Origin: an uncultured Clostridia bacterium
Lineage (GTDB): Bacteria > Bacillota > Clostridia > Peptostreptococcales > Anaerovoracaceae
Length of the DNA stretch: 52,825 nt
Direction of reading: 5' to 3'
Assembly: GCA_944386095.1 (NCBI GenBank)
Contig: CALWZU010000079.1
Coordinates: 1-52,825, forward strand
Part shown: positions 8,308 through 20,346 of the stretch, in pieces
How the letters are laid out: every line of letters starts with the position of its first letter
How positions within the stretch are numbered: the stretch's first letter is position 1
Notes under the pieces: model-generated
What the model saw: only the letters and a program-made list of their open reading frames with translations
Told to the model about the DNA's origin: nothing
Databases searched by the model: none
Translations under genes and position numbers: made by a program

Positions 8308-9027
8308 TTATTTTTGTTTCGGGTTTGCTCCTGCTTCCTTCTGTTTGAATTCCCGGAGCTGTTCCTCGTCCACTGCGATCTTTTCCTGAATGGCTTGTTG
8401 AAGCATCATGTCTTTGACCTTCATCAGACGAGTCTGATTACCCCTCTCGTTTTCATCAAGCTTCATTTTGATATACTTGATGGTTTCCTCAAGCTGCGGA
8501 ATCATAACGTATTCCAGCGCGTTTACCCTTCTTCTGGTCTTTTCGATTTCCTCTGCCAGAAGGCTGGCTTCCTTTTCCATGGCGGCCAGCTTCAGCATGG
8601 TGGGAAATACCTCTGACAGACGGGCGATAGCGCCGTCCAGCTCGCCGGAAGTAGACGCGAAGCCGTAAGGATAGATGTTGGAGGTATCGCTGGATTCGGT
8701 TTTAAAATCGAATACCGGCACGTTGACACTCATAACATTTTTTACCCCTACTTCGATGGCTACGCCCTGCTTGGGATACATCAGGGCTTCTTCCAGCATC
8801 TGAGAGGACATCACCGCACTGGCGATGGTAAAGTTGCCGTAGACCTCGTTTAAGAGCTTTTCCACTTCTTCCCGCAGGGCCTTGTTTTGCCTGGCCAGCT
8901 CCAGGAACTGCTTCATCAGCTCATCCCGCTTGTCTTTCATGAGCTTGTGCCCACGTGTGGCAACCTTTAAACGTTTTTTCAGAGAGGTCAGCACCATTCT
9001 GGTCGGATTTACATTTAACCGAGCCAT
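8308..9027 (-). CDS. ntpD: V-type ATPase subunit D
   Basis: This 239-residue coiled-coil protein forms the central rotor shaft of V/A-type ATPases. It has the conserved N-terminus ([16 protein letters not shown]) and the C-terminal helix with [16 protein letters not shown], both diagnostic. It is slightly longer than usual because of a charged C-terminal tail. It is the last gene of the V-ATPase operon, 20 bp after subunit B, and is followed by a terminator. Confidence 0.95.
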   Translation of the reverse strand: MARLNVNPTRMVLTSLKKRLKVATRGHKLMKDKRDELMKQFLELARQNKALREEVEKLLNEVYGNFTIASAVMSSQMLEEALMYPKQGVAIEVGVKNVMSVNVPVFDFKTESSDTSNIYPYGFASTSGELDGAIARLSEVFPTMLKLAAMEKEASLLAEEIEKTRRRVNALEYVMIPQLEETIKYIKMKLDENERGNQTRLMKVKDMMLQQAIQEKIAVDEEQLREFKQKEAGANPKQK

Positions 9028-9047
9028 ATTCCTATCACCCCTCTATC

Positions 9048-10436
9048 TTAGTCAAAGGAAACCTTTTCTTTCGGCAGATATTTATCCAGATATTCGTCAC
9101 GAACACGCTTCAGTTCGCTTCTGGGCATGATGGTCAGAAGATCCCAGCCGATGTTCAGCGTTTCTTCGATGGTTCTGTTGGTTTCATAGCCCTGAGAAAC
9201 ATATACCTTTTCAAAAGCGTCCGCGAATTTCGCATACAGCTTATCGGTTTCGGACAGAGCCGCTTCACCCAGAATCGCCATCAGCTCTTTACATTCCTTA
9301 CCTCTGGAATATACGGCAAACAGCTGGTTCATGTTGTCGGCATGGTCTTCTCTGGTCTTTCCTTTACCGGTACCTTTATCCTTCAGACGGGACAGGGAAG
9401 GCAGTACGTCGATAGGCGGCGTGATGCCTTTTCTATCCAGCTCTCTGGAAAGGATGATCTGGCCTTCCGTGATATATCCGGTCAGGTCCGGGATCGGGTG
9501 GGTTTTGTCGTCTTCCGGCATGGTCAGGATCGGGATCATGGTAATGGATCCTTCAAAGCCCCGTTTTCTTCCGGCTCTTTCATACATCTGCGCAAGGTCG
9601 GTATACAGATAACCGGGGTAACCACGTCTGCCGGGGACCTCTTTACGGGCGGCGGAAACCTCACGGAGAGATTCGGCGTAGTTGGTGATATCCGTCAGGA
9701 TAACCAGTACGTGCATGCCCTTGTCGAAAGCCAGATATTCAGCGGCGGTCAGTGCCATACGGGGAGTGGCGATACGTTCGATGGCCGGGTCGTCAGCCAG
9801 ATTGGTGAACAGTACCGTTCTGTCGATGGCGCCTGTCTTTCTGAAGTCGGAAATGAAGAATTCCGCTTCTTCATATGTGATACCGATAGCGGCAAATACT
9901 ACGGCGAAATTACTTTCCGTGCCCAATACCTTAGCCTGACGGGCGATCTGGGCGGCCAGTTCGGCGTGAGGCATACCGGAGCCGGAGAAGATAGGCAGCT
10001 TCTGACCTCTTACCAGTGTATTCAGGCCGTCGATAGCGGAAATACCGGTCTGAATGAATTCCGCCGGGTAGTCTCTGGCGGCCGGGTTCATGGGCAGGCC
10101 GTTAATATCAAGCCTTTTTTCCGGGATGATTTCCGGGCCGCCGTCTTTGGGACGGCCAAGTCCGTCGAATACACGGCCCAGCATGTCGGTGGATACCGCC
10201 AGCTCGATGCCGTGGCCCAGGAAACGGACCTTACTTTCTGCCAGGTTGATGCCGGCGGAGCTTTCAAACAGCTGTACCAGCGCATTGCCGCCGTTGAGCT
10301 CCAGGACTCTGCACCGTCTCATCTCACCGTTTGGCAGCTCGATTTCGCCCATTTCATCGTAACCTACATTTTCAACGTTTTTTACCAGCATAAGCGGGCC
10401 GGCTACTTCGGCAATTGTCTTATATTCCTTAATCAT
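9048..10436 (-). CDS. ntpB: V-type ATPase subunit B (non-catalytic)
   Basis: This 462-residue stator nucleotide-site subunit has no Walker A motif, as expected. It shows family segments such as [14 protein letters not shown]-like ([15 protein letters not shown]), [14 protein letters not shown] and [20 protein letters not shown]. It alternates with subunit A in the A3B3 head. The gene overlaps subunit A by 8 bp. Confidence 0.97.
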   Translation of the reverse strand: MIKEYKTIAEVAGPLMLVKNVENVGYDEMGEIELPNGEMRRCRVLELNGGNALVQLFESSAGINLAESKVRFLGHGIELAVSTDMLGRVFDGLGRPKDGGPEIIPEKRLDINGLPMNPAARDYPAEFIQTGISAIDGLNTLVRGQKLPIFSGSGMPHAELAAQIARQAKVLGTESNFAVVFAAIGITYEEAEFFISDFRKTGAIDRTVLFTNLADDPAIERIATPRMALTAAEYLAFDKGMHVLVILTDITNYAESLREVSAARKEVPGRRGYPGYLYTDLAQMYERAGRKRGFEGSITMIPILTMPEDDKTHPIPDLTGYITEGQIILSRELDRKGITPPIDVLPSLSRLKDKGTGKGKTREDHADNMNQLFAVYSRGKECKELMAILGEAALSETDKLYAKFADAFEKVYVSQGYETNRTIEETLNIGWDLLTIMPRSELKRVRDEYLDKYLPKEKVSFD

Positions 10437-12219
10437 CCAAATCGCCTCCCTTATTGACTAATGCTTCAACGCTGTCGGTCAGTTCCGCCATGATTCTGTC
10501 AAACGCCTCCTGCGTCTTATCTTCTTCTACATACTTGAATCTGCCGATGGCCTCTCTGACAGGGAGTGCGCTGAGTTTTTCAAAATCCGCGCCCTTTTCC
10601 AGAGCGTCCTTGCTCTTATTGTAATATCCCAAAATCAGCTTCAGCATCATGTACTGCTTAGCCAGGGACGTATAGGTATCCACTTCATGGAAGGAGTTCT
10701 GGTGCAGGTAGTCTTCTCTGATGGACTTACTTGCTTCCAGCTTCAGTCTGTCAGGATAGGACAGAGCGTCTACGCCGACCAGCTGTACGATTTCGTTCAG
10801 TTCCGCTTCTTCCTGCAAGAGGGTCATCATCTGTTCTCTGAGCTGAGGGAATTCCGGATTTACTTCGGAAGCAAACCAGGCGTTCAGTCTGTCAACATAC
10901 AGAGAGTAGCTGTTCAGCCAGTTGATGGCCGGGAAGTGACGGGCATAAGCCAGCGCAGAGTCCAAGCTCCAGAATACCTTTACGATACGCATGGTAGCCT
11001 GGGATACAGGCTCGGAAAGGTCTCCGCCCGGAGGAGATACGGCGCCGATAGCGGAAAGAGCGCCTTCGCGGCCTTCCGTACCAAGGCTGATAACTCTTCC
11101 GGCTCTTTCATAGAACTGCGCCAGACGGGACGCCAGATAAGCGGGATAGCCTTCTTCACCGGGCATTTCTTCCAGACGTCCGGACATTTCTCTTAACGCC
11201 TCGGCCCAGCGGGAAGTGGAGTCAGCCATCAGGGCTACGGAATAACCCATGTCTCTGAAATATTCTGCGATTGTGATACCTGTATAAATGGAAGCCTCTC
11301 TAGCCGCTACCGGCATGTCGGAGGTGTTGGCGATCAGCACGGTACGTTTCATCAGGGGCTCGCCGGATTTGGGGTCTTTCAGTTCCGGGAATTCCATCAG
11401 TACGTCTGTCATCTCGTTGCCGCGTTCGCCGCAGCCGATATACACTACGATGTCAGCATCCGCCCACTTGGCCAGCTGGTGCTGGATAACGGTTTTGCCG
11501 CTTCCGAAGGGGCCGGGTACAGCCGCAACGCCGCCCTTGGCGATGGGGAACAGTGTGTCTACAACACGCTGACCGGTTACCAGAGGCATCTGGGGTACCA
11601 ATTTTTCTTTATAGGGACGGCCTCTTCTTACAGGCCATTTCTGCATCATCTGTACGTTGACCGTTTCGCCTTTTTCATTTTCCACAACGCAAACGGTATC
11701 TTCAACGGTAAAGCTGCCCGCTTCGATCTTCTTAACGGTACCGCTTACTCCGTAAGGAACCATGATCTTATGCAGTACGATAACGGTTTCCTGTACGGTG
11801 CCGATTACATCTCCCGCCTGAACCTTATCGCCCGCCTTAACGGTAGGAACAAATTCCCATTTCTTTTCTCTGTTCAGAGCCGGCGCCTGTACACCTCTTG
11901 TAATGTTGGAACCGTATCTTTTCAGAAGCTCTTCCAGAGGTCTCTGAATACCGTCGTAAATGGTCTCGATCAATCCGGGGCCCAGCTCTACGGACAGAGG
12001 AACGCCTGTGGTTACAACCGGCGCTCCGGGCTTAACGCCCGCCGTTTCCTCATATACCTGAATAGAAGCCGCACCATCACGCATTTCGATGATTTCGCCG
12101 ATCAGACCCTGTTCGCCTACACGAACTACGTCGAACATATCCGCCTCTTGCATGCCTTCTGCAACGACCAGAGGTCCGGCTACCTTTACTATCTTACCTT
12201 GGCTCACTTTTTCAGTCAC
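10429..12219 (-). CDS. ntpA: V-type ATPase catalytic subunit A
   Basis: This 596-residue catalytic subunit has the Walker A loop GPFGSGKT at residues 236-243, the catalytic region GCGERGNEM, and the long insertion (about residues 115-190) that distinguishes V/A-type A subunits from F-type beta. It hydrolyses or synthesises ATP at the A/B interface. It lies 52 bp after subunit F, a larger gap than elsewhere in the operon. Confidence 0.98.
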   Translation of the reverse strand: MTEKVSQGKIVKVAGPLVVAEGMQEADMFDVVRVGEQGLIGEIIEMRDGAASIQVYEETAGVKPGAPVVTTGVPLSVELGPGLIETIYDGIQRPLEELLKRYGSNITRGVQAPALNREKKWEFVPTVKAGDKVQAGDVIGTVQETVIVLHKIMVPYGVSGTVKKIEAGSFTVEDTVCVVENEKGETVNVQMMQKWPVRRGRPYKEKLVPQMPLVTGQRVVDTLFPIAKGGVAAVPGPFGSGKTVIQHQLAKWADADIVVYIGCGERGNEMTDVLMEFPELKDPKSGEPLMKRTVLIANTSDMPVAAREASIYTGITIAEYFRDMGYSVALMADSTSRWAEALREMSGRLEEMPGEEGYPAYLASRLAQFYERAGRVISLGTEGREGALSAIGAVSPPGGDLSEPVSQATMRIVKVFWSLDSALAYARHFPAINWLNSYSLYVDRLNAWFASEVNPEFPQLREQMMTLLQEEAELNEIVQLVGVDALSYPDRLKLEASKSIREDYLHQNSFHEVDTYTSLAKQYMMLKLILGYYNKSKDALEKGADFEKLSALPVREAIGRFKYVEEDKTQEAFDRIMAELTDSVEALVNKGGDLDD

Positions 12220-12271
12220 CTGCCTTCAATTTTTTAAATCCACTTCATCGAATCGTTTCATCATCTGAAAC

Positions 12272-12592
12272 TTAGTCATTGCCAAACAGAATATCAGCGC
12301 CGACAGCCCGCTCAACCGATTTCTTGACATTGGCAATGCCGATTCCGTAGCTGCCATCCATACCGGGAATCGGAATGATGGCCGGTATACGCATATCCTT
12401 GTATTCGTTGATGCTATCACCCATGTCCTTGCAAAGGCCTTCGGTGATGTAAATGATCGCATAATCTTCCTTTGCGATCCTGTGAAGCGTCTTAACCGCC
12501 TCATCACTGTCCAGGCAAGGAAAAACCTGTAATCCAACAGCTTTGAAGCCCAGTACGCTTTCTCGGTCTCCGATCACGCCTATTTTATACAT
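12272..12592 (-). CDS. ntpF: V-type ATPase subunit F
   Basis: This 106-residue protein has the subunit F pattern: MYKIGVIGDRESVLGFKAVG at the start and EDYAIIYITEGL in the middle. It binds the D shaft in the central stalk. The gene overlaps subunit C by 8 bp. Confidence 0.93.
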   Translation of the reverse strand: MYKIGVIGDRESVLGFKAVGLQVFPCLDSDEAVKTLHRIAKEDYAIIYITEGLCKDMGDSINEYKDMRIPAIIPIPGMDGSYGIGIANVKKSVERAVGADILFGND

Positions 12593-13580
12593 ACGTTTCC
12601 CTTAACCTTTCCTTGATGGTATCCCTGGGAAGGTCTGCCAAAAGACCCGCCATGATGATCCGGGCAGTCTTAATCTCGTTTTCCTTTGCGATCAGATAGG
12701 CTGCCATGGGCTCCATACCGAAGGTCACATGCTTTGCCCCTCTGGCAAACTGGATGATCATGTTGTCGCACAGTTTTTCCAGCATGGTAAATCTGCCGGC
12801 ATCCTTGACCATGGCGCCGCCTTCTGCCAGGGCCGTATTCAGCCCGAAAGGCAGGAGCTTTTCCGCAAACTGTTCATAGGCTTCATCATAGCCTGAAACA
12901 AACAGCTTCTCAGGCACATTCCCTCCGGGAATGAAAACCTTATTGAAAAAGTCCCAGGTTTTTCCCATTTCTCTCATTCTTACAAATGTTTTTAAATTGA
13001 TGGTATCGATCAGCAGTCCCACGTACCTGCGAAGGAAAGCGTTATTGGCGGCGGAGGCCAACTTTGCCATCTCCGTGTAGCAGGCCTTGTCAAAGATCAG
13101 ATCGATGATCTGGGGATCGTTTGTTCTGGAAAACACATCGATCACTTCCAGCATCGCGTTTTTCATATCCGTCGTCATGCTCAGGAAATTTCTTTCCCGA
13201 ACCATAACCGCCATTTTGTTCACTTCGATGGATCCGTTGCTCATCAGAAGAGGCATTGGATCGATCCCTAAAAATTCAGCCTTCATCAGGGTTTTCAGAT
13301 TATGATAATCATAGGGATACTGGAACAGCCGGAAAGGCTCTTTATCCGGAGCGATGGAGAGAACAAATTCGTAAGTCTTCTTCGTTTCCTCCGTAAGAAG
13401 CTCCTCAAAATTCTCTTCCCGGACCGGCTCCCCCCCATAGCCATAATCTGAATCATACAGTACTTTCAAAGCGTCCGCAGGTGTTTTGCTGTCTACCATT
13501 TTTTCCACTTTTTCGCGGGTCAGCAGGTTTTTTTCGACGCTGCGTACCCGCGCAGTGGCGAATACATAGTCTTTTCCCAA
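12585..13580 (-). CDS. ntpC: V-type ATPase subunit C
   Basis: This mostly helical protein of 331 residues joins the central shaft to the K ring (subunit C of bacterial V-ATPases, d in eukaryotes). Recognisable segments include YDYHNLKTLMKAEF and LKTFVRMREMGK. The start is a TTG with AGGAGG 7 bases upstream. It follows subunit E after a gap of 42 bp. Confidence 0.9.
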   Translation of the reverse strand: MGKDYVFATARVRSVEKNLLTREKVEKMVDSKTPADALKVLYDSDYGYGGEPVREENFEELLTEETKKTYEFVLSIAPDKEPFRLFQYPYDYHNLKTLMKAEFLGIDPMPLLMSNGSIEVNKMAVMVRERNFLSMTTDMKNAMLEVIDVFSRTNDPQIIDLIFDKACYTEMAKLASAANNAFLRRYVGLLIDTINLKTFVRMREMGKTWDFFNKVFIPGGNVPEKLFVSGYDEAYEQFAEKLLPFGLNTALAEGGAMVKDAGRFTMLEKLCDNMIIQFARGAKHVTFGMEPMAAYLIAKENEIKTARIIMAGLLADLPRDTIKERLRETYV

Positions 13581-13622
13581 AGTCCCTCCTCCTTTCAGGC
13601 AGGAAATTTATCAACCCGGGGA

Positions 13623-14219
13623 TTATCGGAACAACGCCCCTACGACTTCCGAAGTAGCGTCTTCCCTAACAGCGCCCACCATTGTCTCTAACGTTGAGTT
13701 GATCTCCACGGATCCGCTTCTCAGCACAAAGCCGCCTGATGCGCCTATGGTATCCTCGCTCAGGGTCACCTGCGCGCCTTTTTTCCCATCGGCGTTCACC
13801 TTTTCGACGATCTCTTTTCCGATGGCGTCCTTATCTTTTTTGTTCAGATACAGGATTCCGCCGTCGATGGAAGCCTCAGAAGAAACTTCCTTGATTTTCT
13901 TTACGAGAAAATCGACATATTCGCCTTTTTTCATCGTTTCCAGCTTTTCCAGGGCCTTGTCAAAGCTTTTGGCAATGACGGACTGCTTGGCCGCAAGTCT
14001 CATTTTTCTGGCCTCCAGGTCTGCCACGGAAAGCTTGCGGTTTTTCAGCTCCGCAGCGTCTTCCTGGGCCTGGCGCTGCATTTTTTCCTTCAGCGCCGCG
14101 GCCTCCTGATTTGCCTTTTCCACTACGGCCTTTGCTTCATCCTTGGCTCTGTCTGTGATGATCTTGGCGTTTTCGGTCGACTCGCTTAAAATCTTGGCCG
14201 TTATATTGTCTATGCTCAT
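13623..14219 (-). CDS. ntpE: V-type ATPase subunit E
   Basis: This 198-residue peripheral stalk subunit has an N-terminal coiled coil rich in Ala, Lys and Glu (residues 10-80), followed by a globular domain with GGFVLRSGSVEINSTLETM, typical of E subunits. It pairs with the G/H subunit of the operon to form the stator. Confidence 0.92.
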   Translation of the reverse strand: MSIDNITAKILSESTENAKIITDRAKDEAKAVVEKANQEAAALKEKMQRQAQEDAAELKNRKLSVADLEARKMRLAAKQSVIAKSFDKALEKLETMKKGEYVDFLVKKIKEVSSEASIDGGILYLNKKDKDAIGKEIVEKVNADGKKGAQVTLSEDTIGASGGFVLRSGSVEINSTLETMVGAVREDATSEVVGALFR

Positions 14220-14248
14220 CTTTTCACACCCTTGAATTCGTTATAGTT

Positions 14249-16739
<2,491 letters not shown>

Positions 16740-16740
16740 T

Positions 16741-17052
16741 TTACTTCACGATCCTTCCCACAATGATTGAGACAGCGCTTTCCAAATTCTTTTCTGCACC
16801 ATTCAGAATTTCGGAACACTCTTTCTCTGCTTTTTGAATCACCTCGTCGTAGGAAACCTGCGCTTCCGACTCGGCTTTGCTCAGCGTAGCCTTATACGCT
16901 TCGTCCGCAGCCTGTTTTGCCTCTTCCAAAATACGGGCAGCCTCTTTTTCCGCATCAGCGGCAATCTGTTTGACCTCGGCATTGCTTTGTTTTCTCATTT
17001 CCTCAGCTTTGCTTTCGACTTCCTTGATCATTTTGATTTGCTCGATTGCCAC
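16741..17052 (-). CDS. V-type ATPase subunit G/H (peripheral stalk)
   Basis: This small, fully helical protein of about 103 residues is rich in Lys, Glu and Ala (for example AEKEAARILEEAKQAADEAY), as expected for the stalk partner of subunit E. I prefer the GTG at 17050-17052, since GGGAGG lies 7 bases upstream of it. An ATG at 17065-17067 is in frame but would place that ribosome site inside the gene. Confidence 0.88.
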   Translation of the reverse strand: MAIEQIKMIKEVESKAEEMRKQSNAEVKQIAADAEKEAARILEEAKQAADEAYKATLSKAESEAQVSYDEVIQKAEKECSEILNGAEKNLESAVSIIVGRIVK

Positions 17053-17219
17053 AGCATCACCTCCCATCCATTTGAAATCGTTTTGCGTTTCTGTCTACTC
17101 TTTTATGAGACAAAAACAAGGCCGCGTTTTTGCTGGATTTGTGTTCGATACACGATTCCCCCTTCCTTTGGAGCGACACGGCCAACTGTGCCTGCCCTTT
17201 CATATTCCTCCTTTTACCT

Positions 17220-17618
17220 TTACACACTCTCTTTCTTACCAATTCTATTGACAAAAGATGCGATCGAGAATACAAAATTGAATGCAAAAATACCGAAAAT
17301 CGTCCCCCATTCGTTCACGCCGTCAATCAGCACCGCCAGCAGGAACACGATGATATAGCACAGAAGGCGGAGCCAGTAGCGGCTGGTTGCGTATGTTTTC
17401 GCCTGATCGGGTTCCATTTCCGTCACCTTTTCTACGGTTCGAAACAGGATCTCAAAGGAAATGAATCCCGCGGCGGCGCCAAAGGCCACCCCCAGTATAG
17501 CGGGCACCGGCTGATCGAAAAGAATCAGACACAAAAGGCAGGCCACCACCTCCACAAGAAAGCCCAGTAAATAGCCTGTTTTTTTCCACTTGATCAGCGT
17601 GTCTTCTTTCAAGTTCAT
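17220..17618 (-). CDS. AtpI-like membrane protein heading the V-ATPase operon
   Basis: This 132-residue protein has four hydrophobic helices. It is visibly related to the AtpI-like protein of the F-ATPase operon in this window: both have D71, A73-K74, Y76, Y81, L83-R84-L85-L86, Y88 and V91-F92-L93-L94 at the same residue numbers. AtpI proteins of F-ATPases are thought to help assemble the c ring, so this one may do the same for the K ring. The ATG at 17616-17618 sits almost on GGGAGGG; the TTG two codons later is 7 bases from it and could be the real start. It is the first gene after a good predicted promoter. Confidence 0.75.
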   Translation of the reverse strand: MNLKEDTLIKWKKTGYLLGFLVEVVACLLCLILFDQPVPAILGVAFGAAAGFISFEILFRTVEKVTEMEPDQAKTYATSRYWLRLLCYIIVFLLAVLIDGVNEWGTIFGIFAFNFVFSIASFVNRIGKKESV

Positions 17619-17660
17619 CCCTCCCGGTCAGCGTTGTGTGCTTTTGCACTCACTTTTAAT

Positions 17661-17689
17661 ATTGTATCTCAAATATTCTGAAAACTCAA
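17661..17689 (-). promoter_or_regulatory. Predicted promoter of the V-ATPase operon
   Basis: On the minus strand TTGAGT (17684-17689) and TACAAT (17661-17666) are spaced by 17 bp. They lie between the stop of the wecA/wecB fusion gene and the AtpI-like gene, so the V-ATPase operon can be transcribed independently of the housekeeping genes upstream. Confidence 0.6.
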
Positions 17690-17707
17690 ACAGCTTAACA
17701 AATTTCG

Positions 17708-19897
17708 CTAAATATTTATTACTTTTTTCAATATCCCCAAAATTTGTTTCGATGCGGTTCCATCGCCGTAAGGATTCGTTGCTCTGGCCATGGATTCATA
17801 AGAATCCGGATTGTCAAGAAGTTCACAAGCAATATGGAAAATTTCCTCCTGTTTTACCCCTGCTAATCTCGCTGTACCTGCCAAAATCGCCTCCGGACGC
17901 TCTGTTTCTTTTCGTACCACAAGTACAGGTTTTCCCAGAGCCGGGGCCTCCTCCTGAATGCCGCCGGAATCGGTCAAAATCAGATAGGATCTTGCCATCA
18001 GGTTTGAAAAAGGCTGATATTGCAACGGTTTGATCAGATGCACCCGGTCTATTCCCTCTAATATTTCACCGGCGGTCTTTTGAACGGCCGGATTCAGGTG
18101 AACCGGGTAAACGATCTCTACATCGTCATATTTTTGTGCGATGTCCCGGATGGCGCTGAAGATATTCACCATGTTTTCTCCCAGATTTTCCCTTCTATGG
18201 CAAGTTACGGTAATTACTCTTTTTGTTGAAAAATCAATGTTTTTCAGGGTTTCATCCTCAAATTCATAGGGCATGGAAGTAACTTTCAAAAGCGCATCTA
18301 TTACGGTGTTTCCCGTAATATAGATTGTTTTTTCCGGTATGCCTTCTTTTGTCAGATTGTCCCGATTGGTTTTCGTAGGGGCAAAATGGATATCCGCCAG
18401 GTGTCCTGTCAGGACCCGGTTCATCTCTTCCGGATAAGGGGAATACTTGTCATAGGTGCGCAGCCCCGCCTCCACATGGCCGATCTTTACCTTGTGATAA
18501 AAAGCAGACAGGGACGCAGCGAAAGTGGTCGTCGTATCTCCGTGAACCAGGACCAGATCCGGCTTTTCCGCCTCCATCACCTGATCCAGTCCGCCGATCA
18601 CATTCGATGTGATCATGCTTAAAGACTGGTGAGGCTTCATGATATTCAAATCGTACTTGGGCTTTAACTGGAAAAGCGCCAAAACCTGGTCCAGCATCTC
18701 TCTGTGCTGAGCCGTTACGCATAGGATCGATTCAAAAGCCTCATCTGCTTCCAGCGCCTTCACCACCGGCGCCATTTTGATCGCCTCCGGCCTGGTTCCA
18801 AAAACCGTCATAACCCGTATTTTCCCGGCTTCCTTTGGCTTTGCCCCGCTTACATCCACCGAAATCTCTCCTTCCTTCTTTTTCCCCTCTCCATCCGAGG
18901 GCTTCAGGAACACATAAACCACCGTAGCGGCGGCGATAAACAGAAATACCGTATCCATATAGGCCCCCTGGCTGATCAGGACGGCGCAGATACCCAAAAT
19001 ACCGCTGATGGCGTAAAGAAGCATGACCGTTGTCTTCTGGCTCATGCCTTTGGCCATGATCCGGTGATGCAAATGACCCTTGTCCGCTTCCATAATAGGT
19101 CTTTTATTGGCGGCCCGGCGCACGATGGCAAAGGCCGTGTCAAAAATAGGAAGAGCCAGAGCCAGAAGGGGTACCAGGGTAATAATGACGGCGGAGCTTT
19201 TCAGGGTCCCCAGGGAAATCCCCGCCAGCATGAAGCCCAGGAAAAGCGAACCTCCGTCTCCCATGAAGATCTTGGCCGGATTAAAATTATAGGGCAGAAA
19301 GCCAAGGGCCGCTCCCGCCAGGGCGAGGGTCAGCACGGAAATCATCAGGCTGCCGTTTAGAAAAGCAGAATAAGAAAGGGATAACGAAGCGATAAAGGCC
19401 AGTCCCGCCGCCAGACCGTCCAGGCCGTCGATGAGATTGATGGCGTTGGTGATGCCTACGATCCACACCACCGTCAAAAGATAGCTGATAAAAGGCGAAA
19501 AGAAAATATAAGACTCTCCCCCTCCAAAGGGGTTATTAATATAGGCGATCTGCGTCTCTGTAAAATACAGCACCGACGCGGCCCCGATCTGAAACAGAAG
19601 CTTGACCTTGGCGCTGAGATTGTGCAGATCATCATAAATGCCCACCAGAAAAATAATGGTCGCCCCGGCCAAAAGCCCCAGAATCGGCTTTGTCAGCGGG
19701 ACCGTCACCAAAATGGAAACCACGGCTCCAAGATACATGGCCAGCCCCCCAAACCGGGGGATGGGCCTGGAATGCACCCGCCTTTCATCCTTTGGGATAT
19801 CGATGGCCCCCACCTTATAAGCGAGCCTTATACATACCGGCGTCATGATCCAGGCAACCACAAAAGCGATCAAAAAAGCGAAAATCAAATCCTGCAT
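17708..19897 (-). CDS. Fused undecaprenyl-phosphate GlcNAc-1-phosphate transferase / UDP-GlcNAc 2-epimerase
   Basis: This 729-residue protein joins two enzymes. Residues 1-335 are a polytopic MraY/WecA/TagO-type transferase with [13 protein letters not shown] (151-163), [11 protein letters not shown] (211-221) and the HLHHR motif (275-279). It would attach GlcNAc-1-phosphate to undecaprenyl phosphate. A charged linker (about 333-358) leads to a non-hydrolysing UDP-GlcNAc 2-epimerase (WecB/MnaA), with FGTRPEAIK (366-374), VHGDTTTT (451-458), HVEAGLRT (474-481) and TDSGGIQEE near the end; this makes UDP-ManNAc. Both steps lead to wall teichoic acid or another ManNAc-containing surface polymer. 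There is no stop or frameshift at the joint. The start overlaps the dCMP deaminase gene by 13 bp. Confidence 0.92.
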   Translation of the reverse strand: MQDLIFAFLIAFVVAWIMTPVCIRLAYKVGAIDIPKDERRVHSRPIPRFGGLAMYLGAVVSILVTVPLTKPILGLLAGATIIFLVGIYDDLHNLSAKVKLLFQIGAASVLYFTETQIAYINNPFGGGESYIFFSPFISYLLTVVWIVGITNAINLIDGLDGLAAGLAFIASLSLSYSAFLNGSLMISVLTLALAGAALGFLPYNFNPAKIFMGDGGSLFLGFMLAGISLGTLKSSAVIITLVPLLALALPIFDTAFAIVRRAANKRPIMEADKGHLHHRIMAKGMSQKTTVMLLYAISGILGICAVLISQGAYMDTVFLFIAAATVVYVFLKPSDGEGKKKEGEISVDVSGAKPKEAGKIRVMTVFGTRPEAIKMAPVVKALEADEAFESILCVTAQHREMLDQVLALFQLKPKYDLNIMKPHQSLSMITSNVIGGLDQVMEAEKPDLVLVHGDTTTTFAASLSAFYHKVKIGHVEAGLRTYDKYSPYPEEMNRVLTGHLADIHFAPTKTNRDNLTKEGIPEKTIYITGNTVIDALLKVTSMPYEFEDETLKNIDFSTKRVITVTCHRRENLGENMVNIFSAIRDIAQKYDDVEIVYPVHLNPAVQKTAGEILEGIDRVHLIKPLQYQPFSNLMARSYLILTDSGGIQEEAPALGKPVLVVRKETERPEAILAGTARLAGVKQEEIFHIACELLDNPDSYESMARATNPYGDGTASKQILGILKKVINI

Positions 19898-20322
19898 AGC
19901 TCTATTCTTCCTTCGTTGAGTATTTTTTCAGCAAACGCATCGGGATAATCTCCCTTGAATACCACCCTCCTGATCCCCGCATTCACGATCATTTTTGCGC
20001 AGATGGCGCAGGGCTGGCAGGTGCAGTAAAGGGTCGCTCCTTCAATGCTGACGCCGTATTTGGCCGCCTGTATGATGGCGTTTTGTTCAGCGTGGATCGC
20101 CACACAAAGCTCATGCCTTTCTCCCGACCGGATACCCAGCTTCTGCCTCAGGCATCCCGTCACATCGCAGTGCGGCGCTCCTGCGGCCGCCCCGTTATAG
20201 CCAGTGGCGATCATTCTTTTATCCTTTACGATTACCGCTCCCACCTGCCGTCTCAAACAGGTGGATCTTTGACTGACTACCATGGCGATTTCCATAAAAT
20301 ATTCATCCCAGCTGGGTCTCAT
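19885..20322 (-). CDS. comEB: dCMP deaminase (ComEB family)
   Basis: This zinc-dependent cytidine/deoxycytidylate deaminase family protein of 145 residues has the catalytic HAE motif (H77, E79) and the PCxxC zinc motif (104-108). The insert with [10 protein letters not shown] is typical of dCMP deaminases. It converts dCMP to dUMP, feeding thymidylate synthesis. It lies 24 bp downstream of metH and overlaps the next gene by 13 bp. Confidence 0.9.
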   Translation of the reverse strand: MRPSWDEYFMEIAMVVSQRSTCLRRQVGAVIVKDKRMIATGYNGAAAGAPHCDVTGCLRQKLGIRSGERHELCVAIHAEQNAIIQAAKYGVSIEGATLYCTCQPCAICAKMIVNAGIRRVVFKGDYPDAFAEKILNEGRIELCRI

Positions 20323-20346
20323 GGCTCTTCCCTCTTGTATTTCTGT

